Origin: a virus | Reading direction: 5' to 3' (one strand) | Length of the DNA: 60,018 nucleotides | Virus record (IMG/VR): IMGVR_UViG_3300007513_000043 | Coordinates: 1 to 60,018 of that record | Shown here: positions 6,749 to 16,200 of the stretch, in pieces | How positions within the stretch are numbered: position 1 is the stretch's first letter | Layout: the number at the start of each line of letters is the position of its first letter | The notes under the pieces: generated by a model | Told to the model about the DNA's origin: nothing | Databases searched by the model: none | Seen by the model: the letters and a program-made list of their open reading frames with translations, nothing else | Position numbers and translations under genes: made by a program

Positions 6749-6961
6749 ATGAGACCGCTATCAACTGAATTGGGATGGATATATATATCCGGAGACGGAA
6801 AGAAATTTCTCAATGAAGAAAAAGCAAGAGAACACCAACGAAAATTAAAATTCGAAGAACTTAAAAAGCAATTAAAACTCAAGCTTAAAATGTCAAAGGT
6901 TGAGGTTTCTAAAATAGAAAAAGAATTGGAAGACGTTGGCAATAGAATTAAATCTAAATAA
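6749..6961 (+). CDS. Small coiled-coil protein (70 aa)
   Basis: Residues 1-25 form a short beta segment (GWIYISGDGKKF) and residues 26-70 a highly charged continuous helix with heptad-like Leu/Ile spacing, so it is a probable coiled coil. The ribosome binding site is GAGGTAAT. It ends one base before the RusA ATG. The function is not recognised; it may dimerise and assist the neighbouring nucleases. Confidence 0.7.
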   Translation: MRPLSTELGWIYISGDGKKFLNEEKAREHQRKLKFEELKKQLKLKLKMSKVEVSKIEKELEDVGNRIKSK

Positions 6962-6962
6962 T

Positions 6963-7439
6963 ATGTGTTATGTTAGAGTCGAGGGAACTCCCAAACCGCA
7001 AAAAAGACACCGCACATCATCGGTAAACGGGTACATTAGAAATTATGACCCCTCATCAAAGGATAAGAGTATTTTTGAAAAGAAACTTACTCGTAATAAT
7101 CCGAAGTTACTCACTGGAGCGATTTCCCTCACTCTGACATTCTTTATGCCTAGACCTAAAAATCACTACAGAACTGGAAAATATCAAAATAAGCTAAAGA
7201 AGAACTCCCCAGTTTATCATTTGAAAAAACCAGACATAGATAATTTAATTAAGTTCGTACTCGATTGTGGAAACAGCATTTTATGGAAAGATGATTCTCA
7301 GATATTCCAAATTGAGGCACTTAAAAAGTATTGTAAATATCCAAGAACAGAAATAGAATATTGGGAGATACCATATGAAAATACAAAAAAAGGACTTGAA
7401 GGCTCTATCAGTAGTCAACACAGAGATACTGACTTATAA
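6963..7439 (+). CDS. rusA: RusA-family Holliday junction resolvase
   Basis: The 158-residue sequence follows the RusA pattern: an N-terminal VEGTPKPQKRHR, KPDIDNLIKFVLD with Asp91 and Asp93, and the LWKDDSQI motif with Asp110 and Asp111; these Asp residues form the metal site. RusA cleaves four-way junctions made by replication and recombination. The start taken is the ATG at 6963, which matches the usual RusA N-terminus. An in-frame TTG at 6936 inside the previous gene has a nearby GGAAG and cannot be excluded. Confidence 0.9.
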   Translation: MCYVRVEGTPKPQKRHRTSSVNGYIRNYDPSSKDKSIFEKKLTRNNPKLLTGAISLTLTFFMPRPKNHYRTGKYQNKLKKNSPVYHLKKPDIDNLIKFVLDCGNSILWKDDSQIFQIEALKKYCKYPRTEIEYWEIPYENTKKGLEGSISSQHRDTDL

Positions 7440-8196
7440 TGAGAACTGGAAAGATAAGTATATAAATCCAGAGTTACTATCTAAGGATTGGAAACTATCA
7501 GTAGATGAGTATACAACCAATGGAGTTGGAAGGGAGATTTTTGTGTTCCCTTGTTTTTCTCAACAATATTGCAAGGAAATCATTGAGCTTGCAGAGGGAT
7601 TGGAGCAGTGGTCTTGCGCAAGGCATCAAAATTATCCAACTTATGACATAGAACTAGAGTGGGTTGGGGCGGAAAATGCTTATCTTCATTTTTTATCTGA
7701 ATATATTTATCCTCTTGCTATGTATGCCTTTGGAATGGGGGAGTGGGAAGAGGAGACGGCTACAATAGTTAGAGAATATAAAAACAATCCAGCAACACTG
7801 ATAGCAGAGACTTTTCTTGTTAAATATGATGCAAAAAAGGTATCAAAAAAAGAAAACCACGAAGAGTATGGGGACTGCAAAATGTCCTTTCTACCAACGC
7901 ATATTGATGACAGCGTTGTTAGTATGCTTATTCCCATAAATGATAATTATATGGGCGGAGGGACAAAGTTCCCAAAACAGAACGCAACATTGAGACCCCC
8001 AGCTGGTAGTTGCATTTTGTTTCCCGGGGGCATAACACATCCTCACGGAGCAAAGCTTGTGACAAAGGGTACTAGATATGTTATTGCCTCGTTTATTAAT
8101 ATTGTAAATCAAAATGGAGACGGCTTTGATTGGACTGGTAAGTTGTTAGCTAAAAACTCAAGGGAGGCTGAGACAAAAGCATATGACAGAAAGTGA
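7375..8196 (+). CDS. 2OG-Fe(II) oxygenase (early)
   Basis: A 273-residue protein with the double-stranded beta-helix signature of 2-oxoglutarate/iron oxygenases. His176-x-Asp178 (in LPTHIDD) is followed by GGGTKF, a distal His at 222 or 224 (THPHGA), and an Arg about ten residues on (GTRYVIASF) for the 2-oxoglutarate carboxylate. The GGGTKF and PHGA context is typical of prolyl-4-hydroxylase-type members. The substrate is unknown; phage members have been linked to protein or DNA-base modification. The gene overlaps rusA by 65 bases. A second, divergent oxygenase-like gene lies at 52680-53264. Confidence 0.85.
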   Translation: MKIQKKDLKALSVVNTEILTYNENWKDKYINPELLSKDWKLSVDEYTTNGVGREIFVFPCFSQQYCKEIIELAEGLEQWSCARHQNYPTYDIELEWVGAENAYLHFLSEYIYPLAMYAFGMGEWEEETATIVREYKNNPATLIAETFLVKYDAKKVSKKENHEEYGDCKMSFLPTHIDDSVVSMLIPINDNYMGGGTKFPKQNATLRPPAGSCILFPGGITHPHGAKLVTKGTRYVIASFINIVNQNGDGFDWTGKLLAKNSREAETKAYDRK

Positions 8197-8473
8197 GCAA
8201 AGGATTAGAGATTATTTTATTAAAAAATATGGAGAGCCTATGAATAGTTCTATATCTGGTTATAAAAAAAATGAAATGAAACACAGCAAATGTGAAATGT
8301 GTCACGAGGGCATTATGTACAAAGAGTCTTTTAGATATGTTCCACTATTAAAAAAATTAGTAAACTATGATGAATTATGGATATGTAAGGATTGCGCGAA
8401 AAGAGAACACGGGAGCAAAAACAAATATAAATGGAAAGACCTATATAGCAACCTCAAGAAAGGAGTTGGATAA
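8183..8473 (+). CDS. Zinc-finger protein (96 aa)
   Basis: Two CxxC pairs (CEMC near residue 37 and CKDC near 70) bracket a 30-residue beta-rich insert, the layout of a treble-clef or HNH-like zinc site. No catalytic His-Asn-His is evident, so a structural or DNA-binding zinc module is more likely than a nuclease. It overlaps the oxygenase gene by 14 bases and the next gene by TAATG. Confidence 0.75.
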   Translation: MTESEQRIRDYFIKKYGEPMNSSISGYKKNEMKHSKCEMCHEGIMYKESFRYVPLLKKLVNYDELWICKDCAKREHGSKNKYKWKDLYSNLKKGVG

Positions 8474-8649
8474 TGGGAATAAGCAATTATGGAGGAGCAT
8501 TAAAACTAAGAGACATAAACAAGCCGGTATTAACACCGCTTGAAAAATACAAACCATATTGGTGTCCTAACAGCCATAGAGAGTGGACTGAAACGTGCGC
8601 CTCTTGTCAGACACTTTATGGACAACAAAGGAGAGACTATGACGAATAA
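8473..8649 (+). CDS. Small Cys/His protein (58 aa)
   Basis: A 58-residue ORF starts in a TAATG overlap and ends overlapping the next start by 11 bases. The C-terminal half holds Cys31, His35, Cys42 and Cys45 (CPNSH...CASC), a plausible single zinc site. No family is recognised. Its frame is open throughout and fills a gap that would otherwise be 166 bases in a tightly packed operon. Confidence 0.65.
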   Translation: MGISNYGGALKLRDINKPVLTPLEKYKPYWCPNSHREWTETCASCQTLYGQQRRDYDE

Positions 8650-8887
8650 AAAGAAAAAAGAAAGAAAAATAGAATCTATTGAGCCTTATAGCGGTCAGTG
8701 GTTGGTTTCTTGGAAAGAGATGCAAAAAGACTCTGAAGACCCACTACCTATGAGACCATTTCCAGATAGAGACTTAGCTGAGGCATACATTGTTGGCTGT
8801 GCTGATGTTATCCAAATAATGAGTAAAAAGAATATCAACTTTAATAAGATTATTGAAGACTTTGAGATAACTTGTGTGGAGGCATAA
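8639..8887 (+). CDS. Hypothetical early protein (82 aa)
   Basis: The start is the ATG at 8639, six bases after AAGGAGAGA; the frame remains open upstream, but only inside the previous gene. A Lys-rich start is followed by a beta-strand segment (GQWLVSWKEM) and a helix with AEAYIVGCADV. It resembles the small protein at 570-800 in layout. The stop overlaps the next ATG. No function is recognised. Confidence 0.7.
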   Translation: MTNKKKKERKIESIEPYSGQWLVSWKEMQKDSEDPLPMRPFPDRDLAEAYIVGCADVIQIMSKKNINFNKIIEDFEITCVEA

Positions 8888-9057
8888 TGAGCGGTCAACT
8901 TAAAAGAGGCTGGGGTATAACCCAAGCAAAATATTGCCCTAAAATAAAAAAAGTATGGCAACAAAAAAGAAATGGTTCGATTGTGGTGTATATAGATATG
9001 CCGTCATATGGTCTTGAAAGAAAGGAAATGCCAATTGGACTTAAAAAAAGAAACTAA
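8887..9057 (+). CDS. Small basic protein (56 aa)
   Basis: The 56-residue product starts in a TAATG overlap after GTGGAGGCA. It is strongly basic with a central beta strand (SIVVYIDMP). The last 50 bases overlap the HNH-type gene in another frame, so one of the two boundaries may be misjudged. No family is recognised. Confidence 0.6.
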   Translation: MSGQLKRGWGITQAKYCPKIKKVWQQKRNGSIVVYIDMPSYGLERKEMPIGLKKRN

Positions 9058-9325
9058 AGAATATTTAAAATTTATTAGAAAGCACCCTTGTATGGTGTGT
9101 GGTGAGAGTAATGTCGATTGTGACCACCTCCAAATAAGGGGTATGGGCGGTAAGGGTCGGAAGGGAACGCACTCGGGAACTATAGTAGATTTCAGTTGCG
9201 TCCCTCTTTGCCGTCTTCATCATACAGAGAGACATTCTTATGGTATCCGAAGATTTAATAAAGAATATAATACAGATTTATGGAAGGAGGCATTTATGCT
9301 CTTAAGGAGTTGGTATGTCGAATGA
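9008..9325 (+). CDS. HNH-type nuclease / zinc protein (105 aa)
   Basis: The core reads HPCMVCGES..VDCDHLQIRGMGGKG...VPLCRLHHTERH. A CxxC pair is followed by a DH with trailing His and then C-x2-HH, the beta-beta-alpha-metal layout of phage HNH proteins near recombination genes (DUF968/NinG-like). The start is uncertain: ATG 9008 overlaps the previous gene by 50 bases, whereas TTG 9035 has a better spaced AAAGGAAAT. These proteins are thought to nick DNA or resolve branched structures. The last coding position before the NinB-like gene fits a recombination role. Confidence 0.75.
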   Translation: MVLKERKCQLDLKKETKEYLKFIRKHPCMVCGESNVDCDHLQIRGMGGKGRKGTHSGTIVDFSCVPLCRLHHTERHSYGIRRFNKEYNTDLWKEAFMLLRSWYVE

Positions 9326-9704
9326 AATAAAAAGCAAATCGTTTAGGGGAATTGTTAACCCCGAAACACGTGTTTTAAAAATTATAAATAAAAAAGATTT
9401 TGATAAGTTCCTCGAATCTCTTGAAGGCGAGATAGAAATACACGTCTCAGAGGTTAATTCCCGAACACACTGGCAGAATAACTATTACTGGAAAGTCGTA
9501 ATAGGCACTTTAATAGGGACAAATTCTCTTGGTGGTCACACAAAAGATGAAATGCATAAATTGCTGAAGAACCACTTTAAAGTGGAGTCAACCACAAAGC
9601 TCAATGTTTATGAATTTCAAGACTATATAGATAGAATAATAAGGTGGGCATCAATTGATTTCAGTATTATAATCCCCGAACCCGAAGACCAAGAGGACTC
9701 GTAA
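9315..9704 (+). CDS. NinB-like recombination protein (129 aa)
   Basis: The middle segment RTHWQNNYYWKVVIG...TKDEMHKLLKNHFK and the closing LNVYEFQDYIDRIIRWA...IIIPEP follow the pattern of lambda NinB/Orf-like phage proteins: a QNxYxW motif, a TxDExH helix and an IPxP end. NinB-type proteins bind single-stranded DNA in phage recombination. The match is at motif level only. It ends 12 bases before the leftward late block, making a tail-to-tail boundary. Confidence 0.6.
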   Translation: MSNEIKSKSFRGIVNPETRVLKIINKKDFDKFLESLEGEIEIHVSEVNSRTHWQNNYYWKVVIGTLIGTNSLGGHTKDEMHKLLKNHFKVESTTKLNVYEFQDYIDRIIRWASIDFSIIIPEPEDQEDS

Positions 9705-9716
9705 GTCCCCCGTAAG

Positions 9717-9866
9717 TTATTTTCTATCCTTAAGTTTTTTCGCCAATGCAATACCAGCAACACCACCAGCTGCTTTAGCTACCTTTTTTCCCACTGCTCC
9801 CCAACCTATTGCTTTAGTTAAACCTTTTCTTCCTAATCTAGTTACACCACCCAGTATTTTTAACAT
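9717..9866 (-). CDS. Small cationic glycine/alanine-rich peptide (49 aa)
   Basis: A 49-residue ORF with a strong AAGGAGATAGT ribosome binding site, the last gene of the late block. It starts MLKILGGVTRLGRKG and continues GAVGKKVAKAAGGVAGIALAKKLKDRK. It is strongly basic with alternating small hydrophobic residues, so it could form amphipathic helices. This composition is like membrane-active peptides, yet it is equally compatible with a virion-associated peptide. No family is recognised. Confidence 0.65.
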   Translation of the reverse strand: MLKILGGVTRLGRKGLTKAIGWGAVGKKVAKAAGGVAGIALAKKLKDRK

Positions 9867-9867
9867 A

Positions 9868-10290
9868 CTATCTCCTTCTTATTCTTGTTGTTGTTGTCTT
9901 TCTAACCACTTTATATTTTTTTCTATTAAGAGCGCTCTTTTTTTTCTGTAGTTTTTGTACCGACTTTGTCTTCCTATTTATTCTTCTTGAAAGTCTTTTT
10001 ACCGCTCCTTTTGTTCCAAATCTTTTGGGCTTTCTTTTCCTTACCAAGCCCTTTTTTTCTTGTCTTTTTGTTCGAGCCATAATTGTATCTGATTGATTTG
10101 CTCTTTTAGTATAACGACCAACATTCTTGCCTTTTTTTGCCCTCTCAAGCCTCGAAGATATTGTAGATATTCTTTTGGTTTTTCGGGCAATCTTTTTGTC
10201 AATTCGCTTAGCCCTCTTTGTGTCTTTTTTGTAAGACTTAACCGCTTTTTTATTAACTCTTCCCTTTGGATATGTTATTCTTGTTCCCAT
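9868..10290 (-). CDS. Very basic protein, probably DNA-associated (140 aa)
   Basis: The 140 residues are dominated by Lys and Arg with almost no acidic or aromatic residues, ending TTTTRIRRR. A similar but shorter basic protein lies at 38228-38446. Late position directly after the giant ejection protein suggests a virion protein that neutralises packaged DNA. The family is not recognised, and low complexity would make database matches unreliable. Confidence 0.7.
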   Translation of the reverse strand: MGTRITYPKGRVNKKAVKSYKKDTKRAKRIDKKIARKTKRISTISSRLERAKKGKNVGRYTKRANQSDTIMARTKRQEKKGLVRKRKPKRFGTKGAVKRLSRRINRKTKSVQKLQKKKSALNRKKYKVVRKTTTTRIRRR

Positions 10291-10299
10291 ATTTTTCCT

Positions 10300-13200
10300 T
10301 TACCAGTTTATGTTTCTTCTTTTTCGTCCCTTATTAAATCCACCTTGATGTTGTTCTGGGTTTACCCTATTTTGAGTACCCCTTTTTTCTTTCATTTTTT
10401 GTTCTCTAATCCTCTTGTTTCTAACCGCTCTGCTATCCTTTGATTTTTGGTAATCTTCAGCTTGTTCTTTCGTATGACCCGGACCTCCCATTATTTTCCT
10501 AACAAACTGCCACCAAGTCCTTTTTTCATCTGTGTCTAGCGCATAATAATCATCCCAACCAGCTTGAGTCATAAGATTTCTAATAACATTAATTTCATCG
10601 TGGTCTTTTCCAAGAAATCCCTCTGCTATATTTATAGCATAATCAAGTCCAACCATTTGTTTCCTACTTAAAGACGAAACTGTCCTTCCAGCATTCCTTA
10701 TTACTCTAATATAACCCTTGTCTCTCTCCTCTAATGTAATATCTCCGCGTTGTGCCTCCCCAGTAAGGGCGAATATATCAGTAAGTATATTACTCGCGTC
10801 TCCAGCTAAATCTATAACTTGACCCAATAAACCACCATAACTAACCGTTAAGTTGCTAACCCTATATCCCCAGCCATATTTTTTCCTATATCCAAACATA
10901 CGATTAAGAGTCTCTTCAATGAGCATCATAGCGGTTAAGCGCACTGCAACTCCCCTTAAGCCAGCAGTAAATTTATTCCAATCCCCAGAACTTTCGTCAT
11001 ATTTATGCCTTCCTCCTAAGTTTGTGGTAATAGGTAGACCGTGGTATAGGGTTTGAAAATCTTGCACAAATTGCCCTAAAAATCGCAGTGGGTAATTTTG
11101 GGCAAACATAGGTAAACGTCCTATTGGGCTATGTTCAAGTAGAGACCTTTCCATTCTTTGATATCTAAATTGTGATTTTTCCGCAGCAACATAATCGGCG
11201 ATTTGCAACGCAACATATTTCATATTTCCAGCATCTATTTCGTGTAACAATCTGTTTTGCATACTTAAATCAAGACCGTCAAAGGATATTCTGCCCCTTA
11301 TATCTGGAAAAGAAACCTCTCCAGCCTTATATGACTTTAACATAGGCAACACTCTATTGTAAGTTTCATTAAAATCTACCCACCTACTTGATAAATCGAC
11401 CAACCCATAAATTCCCTTAAACTTGTCTAGTGCTTCTTTGGCTCCGGGAATACTGTCTATCCAACCAGACGCACCAACTCTTAAATACTCGTCCATAAGA
11501 GCTGATTGACTGCTCGTATTAGACATAAAGAATTGCTGAACATCTTTATCTGCGTTAAGAAAAGTAGAGCTTTTCCTAATGTTTAAAGCTCCTCTCCCAA
11601 ATGACTCTTTTATTATATTTTGAAGAGCAGAGGGCATATCTTGTATATTCACAGAGGTTAAACCCATAAGTACTTGCATTTTATTTCTTCCCCATTTTGT
11701 AGGGTTAGATAGAGTTGCAGCCATAAGCTTTCCAACAAACTTGCTTACTCCAGATTCAAATAAATCTGATGGATTAACTGTTAAGTCATTGTGCATTACA
11801 TTATATAAATCTTCTCTCATAGCCTCTGGGATTAAGCGATGATTAACCATTTTCATAAAATCGTAAACAATATCATCTATAAATAAAATGTTACTATCAG
11901 AATTTAATTTTCTTGTAAGATTCGATAAGGCATTGCCACCCCTTTCTCGCACGGCATCTCTGTCTTGTGCTTGTAATATTCCTTTGCTTAGACCCATATG
12001 GGAATTGGAATTCATTTCTTGTTTTTTTATGTCTGCGAGTTGAGGGGTGTAATTTTCCTTTATAAATCCTTCAACACTTGTGATTGCGTTTATAAGTCCC
12101 TTAAAATCTCCACTATCATAATACTCATCTAGCATCTCTAAATCTGCTTTTTCTACTCCGGGAATGTGAGTAGCATCGCTATTTCTGTATTGCTGGTATC
12201 TGTTAATTGCAATATCTCTTTGGTAGATTGGATTTTCATATATTTCACTCAAAGCATTGTTAATCTTGTGTGCATCTTCACTTAAATCACTATATTCCAA
12301 TTCGCCATTTCTATAGTTTTGTATTTGTTGCCCCACAGCCTCGTGAACATCTCTTATGTCGTTAAAGCCTAACTCTCTTAAAACCTTATTCATAGGTTCC
12401 ATTAATTCTTCTCTATATAAGTCTCTTCTGCCCTTTGCATCTCTATAGTCAATCCAAGTCTGATAAACTGGGAGAACTGGAACCATTCTCTCATATTTAT
12501 CAAAAGCTCCCGAAGTTCTATTTATTAAATATCCCCATCTTGAAACCTTTTGCCTTAACGAAGGATTCATACCTTTCAATGGCAAGTGCTTTGGTGCTAT
12601 CTTAACATTTTTATCTAATATTTTTTGTAAATCTGGGTCTTTTACCTTATTTCTTCTAAAGTCACGAATTTTCCTTTGTTGACCAACTGTTATATGCTCT
12701 TTTAATGTCTTCTTGTCTGCTCTTCTGAAATCAAGACCTCTTTTCATTCTTTTTGCAATAACCTTATCATTTAACATATCAAAAGCTCTTTGTCTAGTCT
12801 GGAAAGACGATAAAGCCATTTGATAGTATAGCATCATAGTCTCTGCTAGTGGATTGCCTTTTTGAGCTTCAGCAAATAATTGCTTTAGATTAGTAATTTG
12901 CTTTTTAGATGCGTCCACCATAGGAACTTGTTTAAAGAAAAACTTTTGAATATCTTTTAAGTCTTGATGAGTAGCTCTAGCTTCGTGCTGAACATATTTT
13001 CCGCCACCAGCGTGTATTTTCTCTCCAAGTAAATACCTTTCTGCTATTTTTATTCTAGCAAGAGCCTTTCTATTATCAACCCTTCTTTGTTCTGGCTTAC
13101 TCCTAAGCCCTTTCATATGTTCACTAAAAGAAATTTTATTCCCCTTTGAATCTACCATCTCTATACTCAACCCTAGTTTAGGATTTTTAATATAATCGAT

Positions 13201-16200
13201 AACAGCATCTTCTGTTTTTCTATATATAGGATTCTTTCTTAAGCTTTCTCTATTCTTATTAAACCAGTTTTTCATTTGCGCCCAAACTCTTTTAAACCAA
13301 TCTTTGGTTTTTTTGCCAAAGCTTTTTGGGTCACTCTCAAATTTCTTATATTGTTCTTTAAAGTTTTTAGCTGTTATACCAATCTTTTCACCAGCCGATT
13401 TAACATATTTTGGAAGGTCATTATATACAAAATGCCCAGCATCCACAAGACCCCTTCTTAGTAATCGCATATTTTGTGGTGTAAAACCTAACATACCAGC
13501 CTCAATACTATTAAAGTCTGACGCGAGGTCTTTATTCTTAAGACCTCCCGCCGACTTATCTTTTAGGCTCTTCTCTGAGGCTAATTTTAATGGTCCTTTA
13601 CCACTTTCTAGAATAGCTTGCTTTTCATTTTTATTTAGGTCTTCGAATTTTTTTCTTTGAATAGCTTTAACGCTGCTTTTACCAGAGATTCCGGGCTGTT
13701 TTCTTCCCAAAATTCCTTCGATTCTCTTATCATTGAATCCTCGTTCTTTTGCAAGTTTGATGAATTCTTGTTTGTAGTCTGTTTCATTTATACTCTCTCC
13801 TTTTATTCCATATTTACCATATAATCTTTTTTGTGGGAACCATATTTTAGCTTGTGCATCTGCTACTGTAGGCTCTCCACTTAACTTAACAACCCTCTCC
13901 ATTATACTTCTATATCTATTTCTCTCTCCACCACCTCCCGGAGCTTCTTTAGGAGCGTTAATATGTTCATTTAAGTTTTTAGCTCTTTTATTTAAAATTG
14001 TATCCTTTTTAAAACCACCCCTTTCATAAACCCTATGAACTTCTTTTGCTATATCTATCATAGCGGCATCATCTTTTAAAACATCTCTAGTAATTCCATA
14101 TTTTTCTCTAGCAGACTTATTACTTCTTATTGCATTCTTAAAGTTTTTTAATTGTTTTGTGTAGTCTCTTCCGAAATCCTTTCCTTTCCCAGCTTCGGGC
14201 AATAAATCACCGGTAATTCTTCTCATATTTCTAATGAAATGTAAGTCCATCGTCAATGGTTTCCCGTTGCCTTGGATATTTTGGAAGAAGGCACCACCTA
14301 CTTTTGGTCCAAATATAGAGCTACCCATAACCTTTGTATCTAATGTTTCACCACTTATAGCCTTAATACCAGCATCTCTTAATTGTCTTACTGTAAATTC
14401 TGTATTTAAAAATCTGTGTAGTCTTTCCTCACCCCAAATTTCTGAAAGTTTATTATAAGTTTTAAAAGACTTTCTCATTGCTGGCATCTCCTTACCAGCT
14501 CCCATAGCTTGTTTTTCAGCTTTACTTAAGTTCTTTCCAAAGTTCTCATCGAATTTGCCATTTTTTAAATAATACTCATATTGTTGCATAGCTATTTTAC
14601 TATTAGAGGGAACTCCTTGACCATTACTTGTTATAGCAAGAACTGCATTGAAAGCAGTCTCTTTTGTAGGGTTATTTTTCATTTGTGGATAAATTTCTCT
14701 AGCTATTTTTAATGCACTTTGCATTTTTTCGCTATACCAACCATCTGCATTCCACTCTCTTTGATTCTCTCTTGCTATCTCACTTGCTATTACTTGCGCT
14801 ACAATTTCATTAGACTCTGGAGTATCTTGTCTTAAGTCTATTCCAAGCTCTTTTTGTATTTTTAAAGATTTTTGAGTAAGATATTTTGATAAGTCGGAAA
14901 CATTCTTAAACTGAGGGACTGGCTCTTTTGCATCAAAAACATCTTTTGAGGACAACTTATCAGCAATAATTTTCTTCTGCTTTGCGGGGATTGCTCCAGC
15001 TTTTTTAATAACCGGCTTAGCAAGACTTTGCATCGCTTTAATCTTTTGGGCTGGTGTTAAAGGCTTTCCTTTTGCATCTACTTCTTCTATTGAGGCACCT
15101 ATCTTAGGGTTTTTAAGATATTCCTTGATATATCCTTTAGCTTTTCCATAGAAATTTTTGAGATTGTTCCACACTTTATTAAAGAACTTTCCAGCGCTAG
15201 ATTTAGTTTCTCCAGACCAGTTGCTAAAGCGTTCTTTAAAATTATTAGCATTAACGCCAATTTTTCCACCAAGTTTTTGCAAATGTTTCGGCAAATCATT
15301 ATAAACATATCTTCCTCCTCCTATTAATACATCGGCTGCATTTTTTATATTTTGTGGTGTAATAGGACCAGAGCCAACCTCAAATCCTTTTCCAACTGCT
15401 TTCACAGCTAAATCTGTTTCGAAATCTCTTAATTGTTCCTTAGTTAATTCATCTACGCTATCAACTCCGTATTTATCGTTTAAATCTTGTTCTAGATTTT
15501 TACTTAACTTCCAATCTTTTCCATATTCTCTTTCTATAACAGCTTCATCTATTCTTTGTGATAAAGTTTTAGGAGCTTCCTTTTTAGAAACTTTCGTTTC
15601 TTCAGCTAAACCTTTAGCCATAATTCTTTCATTTTCTTTTTTAGCTATAAATTTGGCTTCAGAAAATGCTCTGTCTTTAGCATTCAAATATAAATCTTTT
15701 TCTTTTTTAGTTAAAGGTCTTACTTTACTAAAACCAACTTCCTTGCCACCTACCATCGCTACATATCCTTGTCTCTTCTCATCCCAAGTAGAACTTGTTG
15801 GTTGGTCATATTTTTGTTCTATTTCTCTTTTTTTATCTTCCAGTTCTGATAATTTATCAATTAACTTTTGAGCTTTAGGAGTTAGGTCTCCTAAGAATTC
15901 GTCTCTAATTTCATCAGTTGACATACTCTCAATAGATTCTTTTACATCTGCAATCTGTTTATCTATCGTAGATAATTCAGTAGGAGCTTTCTTTTTAACT
16001 TTCGTCTTTGGAACTGCTACAACACCAGAGGGTTGAACTTTCGGTGCTGGTTTTGGAGTTTCTTTTGGAGCTAAATCAAAATTCCCTTTGTCGTCTATTT
16101 TTGTTCCGGCAGGTAATTCAATAGTTTTGCCTCCAGAAATAATTTGTCTTGTTTTGTCTCTTAACTCTATACCAGCTTTTTCACTTTTAACTGGAATATT

